A DNA stretch of 64,000 nt from CAVVEQ01 sp963806635 (GTDB lineage Bacteria; Chloroflexota; Anaerolineae; Anaerolineales; Anaerolineaceae). The stretch lies in contig CAWDZA010000021.1 in NCBI GenBank assembly GCA_963806635.1, positions 62,001-126,000 on the forward strand, read 5' to 3'. This document shows positions 61,705 through 64,000 of this stretch, one piece after another. Numbering within the stretch: the first letter of the stretch is position 1; each line of letters starts with the position of its first letter. The notes beneath the pieces are model-generated. The model searched no databases and was not told the DNA's origin. It worked only from the letters and a program-made list of their open reading frames with translations. Both the position numbers and the translations under genes were made by a program.

Positions 61705-63459
61705 ATGAAGTTCGCGAAAAAGAATATGCTGTCCATCGGGATGTCGTTGGTCGGGCTGCTGGTTGTGCTCAGCATGCTCGGCTGCCAGAGCACCCCTCCC
61801 GTGCAGGAGACCCCGCAGGGTGACACCTCCTGGTCCAAAGTGGAGCGCTCCGGCGTGCTGCTGGTGGGTACCTCGTCCGGTTATCCTCCGTACGAGTATT
61901 TTGCTGATAACCACACACTCACCGGCTTCGATATCGCCCTGATCAACGCGGTGGCAGGCAAGCTTGGCGTTCGAGCCAGCATCCAGGATTTCGCATTCGA
62001 TGGTCTCGGAGCCGCGCTCAATGTGAACCAGATCGATGCAGCCATCGCGGCTATTTCCGTCACCCCCGAACGCCAAACCCAGGTGAACTTTTCAAATGTC
62101 TACCTGGTCGGTTCGGATGGCATTTTGGCGCAAAAGGGTTCACCCATCACATCGGTTAAGACACCGGCGGATATGGCCAATAAGCGGATCGGTGTGGAAC
62201 GCGGTACGGTATATGAGACCTGGGTGCAGCAGAACCTGGTGAATACCGGACTCATTCAACCCAGCCAGATGTTTGTCTACCAGCAGGCCAAGCATGCAGC
62301 CAATGACCTGAGTCTCGGCCGTTTGGATCTGGTGATGGCAGACCTGCGTCCCTCCATCGTCGCCACCGAATCGTTGAATGTGGTCCTGGTGGGTCAGGGC
62401 CTCAACCAGCAGCGTTTCGGGATTGCGCTGAAATTGAACGCAAATGAACTGACCAACCGCATTAACGATGCCCTGCTCCAATTGCAGAACGAAGGCGTGA
62501 TCGCCCAATTGCAGAAGGAGTATCTGAACCTGGACCCAACCGACGCGCAACCCGTCCCAACCCCGGTTCCAACGCTTGCGCCCTCCGCCCCAACCCCGAC
62601 CTTCGTTCCCACACCCACCGGGTGTTCGGATGCGATGCGGTTTGTCACCGATCTTTCATTTGGGGATGGAAACGGAACCTTCTTCCCGGACGTAAATCCG
62701 AATCAGAACTTCCGTAAAGGCTGGCGCATCCAGAACACCGGCACCTGCACCTGGAATTCGACATACTACCTGGGATTCGTCTCCGGGGCTCAAATGGGCG
62801 GTCGAAACACAGCCGTGCAGGGGAATGTTGCCCCCGGTCAAACCTTTGATATGTGGGTCAACCTGACTGCCCCATCCAACCCGGGTCAGTATGAAGGAAT
62901 CTGGCAAATGTTTAATGGCAGGAACCTCGCCTTCGGGGAGCGGCTTCGCGTGAGAGCTGAGGTGGTTGGCCCCACGAGGGTGCCGCCCACGCAAGCTCCG
63001 CCCACAGCCACGCCGCCCACGGCTCCCACAGCCACAAAACCCGCGCCAACCGCGGTTCCTCCCACGGTGGCTCCCCCCACGGCAGTGCCCCCAACCGCAG
63101 TTCCCACAGCCACAACCCACCCTGCCGCCGGTTTGATGGGCAGACGCTGGGAACTGACCTATTTGAACGGCGACGAGAATATCGTCAGCCCATTCCCCAA
63201 TATCGAATTCAAGGCAGATTGGACTGCCACCGGTTCCGGAGGTTGTAACACCTTCACCGCCGATTACATCGTTCAAGGTTCCATGCTCAATATCACCAAT
63301 TTGACCGCTTCGAAACGCGCTTGCGATCAGGCTGTCATGGATCAGGAGAATGCCTTCTTTGACACACTGAAACAGGTACAGAGCTTCTCCATAACCAATA
63401 ATGGCAGAGAGCTGGACATGTTCCGAAATAACAACCCAATCTTGAAATTCGACTCATAA
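61705..63459 (+). CDS. Solute-binding lipoprotein with NBR1-Ig-like and META domains
   Basis: 584 residues. Lipoprotein signal ends LSMLGC (cysteine 29). Residues ~45-275: SBP_bac_3 amino-acid-binding fold (GVLLVGTSSGYPPYEYF, LTGFDIALINAVAGKLG, IAAISVTPERQTQVNFS). A Pro/Thr linker (290-310) precedes an NBR1 Ig-like domain (~320-430: FRKGWRIQNTGTCTWNSTYYLGF, W-rich). A second Pro/Thr-rich repeat region (435-475) follows, and residues ~480-584 are a META/HslJ-type domain (LMGRRWELTYLNG, SGGCNTFTADYIV). It is a multi-domain surface protein, possibly a sensor or scavenger of amino acids. AAAGGAG precedes the start. Confidence 0.88.
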   Translation: MKFAKKNMLSIGMSLVGLLVVLSMLGCQSTPPVQETPQGDTSWSKVERSGVLLVGTSSGYPPYEYFADNHTLTGFDIALINAVAGKLGVRASIQDFAFDGLGAALNVNQIDAAIAAISVTPERQTQVNFSNVYLVGSDGILAQKGSPITSVKTPADMANKRIGVERGTVYETWVQQNLVNTGLIQPSQMFVYQQAKHAANDLSLGRLDLVMADLRPSIVATESLNVVLVGQGLNQQRFGIALKLNANELTNRINDALLQLQNEGVIAQLQKEYLNLDPTDAQPVPTPVPTLAPSAPTPTFVPTPTGCSDAMRFVTDLSFGDGNGTFFPDVNPNQNFRKGWRIQNTGTCTWNSTYYLGFVSGAQMGGRNTAVQGNVAPGQTFDMWVNLTAPSNPGQYEGIWQMFNGRNLAFGERLRVRAEVVGPTRVPPTQAPPTATPPTAPTATKPAPTAVPPTVAPPTAVPPTAVPTATTHPAAGLMGRRWELTYLNGDENIVSPFPNIEFKADWTATGSGGCNTFTADYIVQGSMLNITNLTASKRACDQAVMDQENAFFDTLKQVQSFSITNNGRELDMFRNNNPILKFDS

Positions 63460-63488
63460 AAGTCCTGTAGCTCAAATCCAAGAAATCA

Positions 63489-63520
63489 GAGGCGGCCTCC
63501 CCGGTCGCCTCATTTTTTTT
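63489..63520 (+). terminator. Rho-independent terminator after the solute-binding lipoprotein
   Basis: GAGGCGGCC pairs (one mismatch) with GGTCGCCTC across a 5-nt loop, followed by A and eight T (63513-63520). Confidence 0.85.
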
Positions 63521-63629
63521 CGCATTCCAATCATCTCTTCCAGTTGAATATTTGATGTTTCGTGTTATCCTGTAAATGATTTGGGTTGGACGTGTGGATA
63601 CATGTTTTTTTAACATCAAGGAGATAATT

Positions 63630-64000
63630 ATGAAAAAAACCGGTTGGGGAAATTATTTGGATAATCCAGGACAATCTGGAAAATGGAAATTAATACCAGG
63701 GCTGCTCGCCGTGATGCTTACGCTGGCAATTCTCGTTTCAGGCTGCAGCGCCCCCACCAGCCAGCCGCCTCCCCCGGCGGATGCATCCTGGACCCGCGTT
63801 CAGGAGAGCGGTTTCTTGCGGGTTGGAACCTCCTCTGGGTATCCTCCCTATGAGTACTACGACGAAAATATGAAGCTCACCGGGTTTGATATCGCCCTGA
63901 TCAACAGCATCGGATCAAAACTGGGTGTGAAGGTGGATATCCAGGATTTCGCTTTCGATGGACTCGGTTCAGCCCTTCAAGTGGACCAGATCGACGCTGC
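63630..64000 (+). CDS. Solute-binding lipoprotein, paralogue of the preceding gene (C-terminus outside window)
   Basis: About 123 codons visible. AAGGAG at 63618-63623 precedes ATG 63630. A lipoprotein signal (AVMLTLAILVSGC, cysteine near residue 36) and an SBP_bac_3 start (LRVGTSSGYPPYEYYDENMKLTGFDIALINSIGSKLGVKVDIQDFAFDGLGSALQVDQIDAA) match the previous protein closely. So tandem duplication of this lipoprotein gene has occurred. Whether the NBR1-Ig and META domains follow cannot be seen. Confidence 0.9.
   Translation, partial: MKKTGWGNYLDNPGQSGKWKLIPGLLAVMLTLAILVSGCSAPTSQPPPPADASWTRVQESGFLRVGTSSGYPPYEYYDENMKLTGFDIALINSIGSKLGVKVDIQDFAFDGLGSALQVDQIDA

Overview
The window looks like chromosomal DNA of an anaerobic or facultatively anaerobic Chloroflexota bacterium, most likely Anaerolineae. 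This is inferred from moderately high GC, a four-subunit 2-oxoacid:ferredoxin oxidoreductase, threonine/proline-rich lipoproteins, many ABC transporters, and a bacterial ubiquitin-like cluster with a prokaryotic RING finger. No 16S rRNA is present, so the assignment is not proven.

Region by region. (1) 1-5840, all minus strand: one operon encoding what reads as a complete ubiquitin-like conjugation pathway. It has a GntR-HTH/ThiF E1 fusion with a C-terminal zinc ribbon, a membrane-anchored RING protein, a ubiquitin-like/E2 fusion, a free ubiquitin-like protein ending in glycine, a JAMM isopeptidase, an FHA membrane protein and a VWA protein cut by the window edge. (2) 6151-8852 plus: ferredoxin, alpha, beta and gamma subunits of a Vor/Kor-type oxidoreductase. 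(3) 9140-17672: housekeeping (greA, lysS, dnaE) mixed with a GNAT protein, an SRPBCC protein and small membrane proteins. (4) 17751-24128 minus: a MarR-controlled heterodimeric ABC exporter and an ABC-2 exporter. (5) 24176-30504 minus: an adhesin-head-like lipoprotein, a decayed M28 peptidase, three hydrolases and a B12-binding radical SAM protein. (6) 31376-34654 minus: 2-oxoacid dehydrogenase E1alpha, E1beta and E2. (7) 34802-55116 minus: a 20-kb sugar-acid locus with a bacterial microcompartment. (8) 55719-64000: tRNA-Ser, an FGE-like protein, a beta-CASP nuclease, RNase D, a two-component system and two related solute-binding lipoproteins.

How the genes fit together. In region 7 the enzymes match the E. 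coli ula/sgb route: a LyxK/SgbK-type kinase, a 3-keto-L-gulonate-6-phosphate decarboxylase homologue, a UlaE/SgbU 3-epimerase and an AraD/UlaF 4-epimerase. An SMP-30 lactonase and an SDR could supply the earlier steps. An RbsABC-type importer with a tandemly duplicated binding protein would bring the sugar in, and a SorC-type regulator probably controls the locus. Five genes next to the decarboxylase encode microcompartment parts: two BMC-H, one BMC-T, one BMC-P and a small probable adaptor with an amphipathic tail. A divergent PanB paralogue lies beside them. No aldehyde dehydrogenase, phosphotransacylase or alcohol dehydrogenase of the usual metabolosome core is in view.

A caution about the sequence: at least twelve places need removal of exactly one base, usually in a short homopolymer, to rejoin two halves of a recognisable protein. 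The uniform sign suggests systematic base-calling insertions rather than gene decay. Affected genes are annotated over their full reconstructed span.
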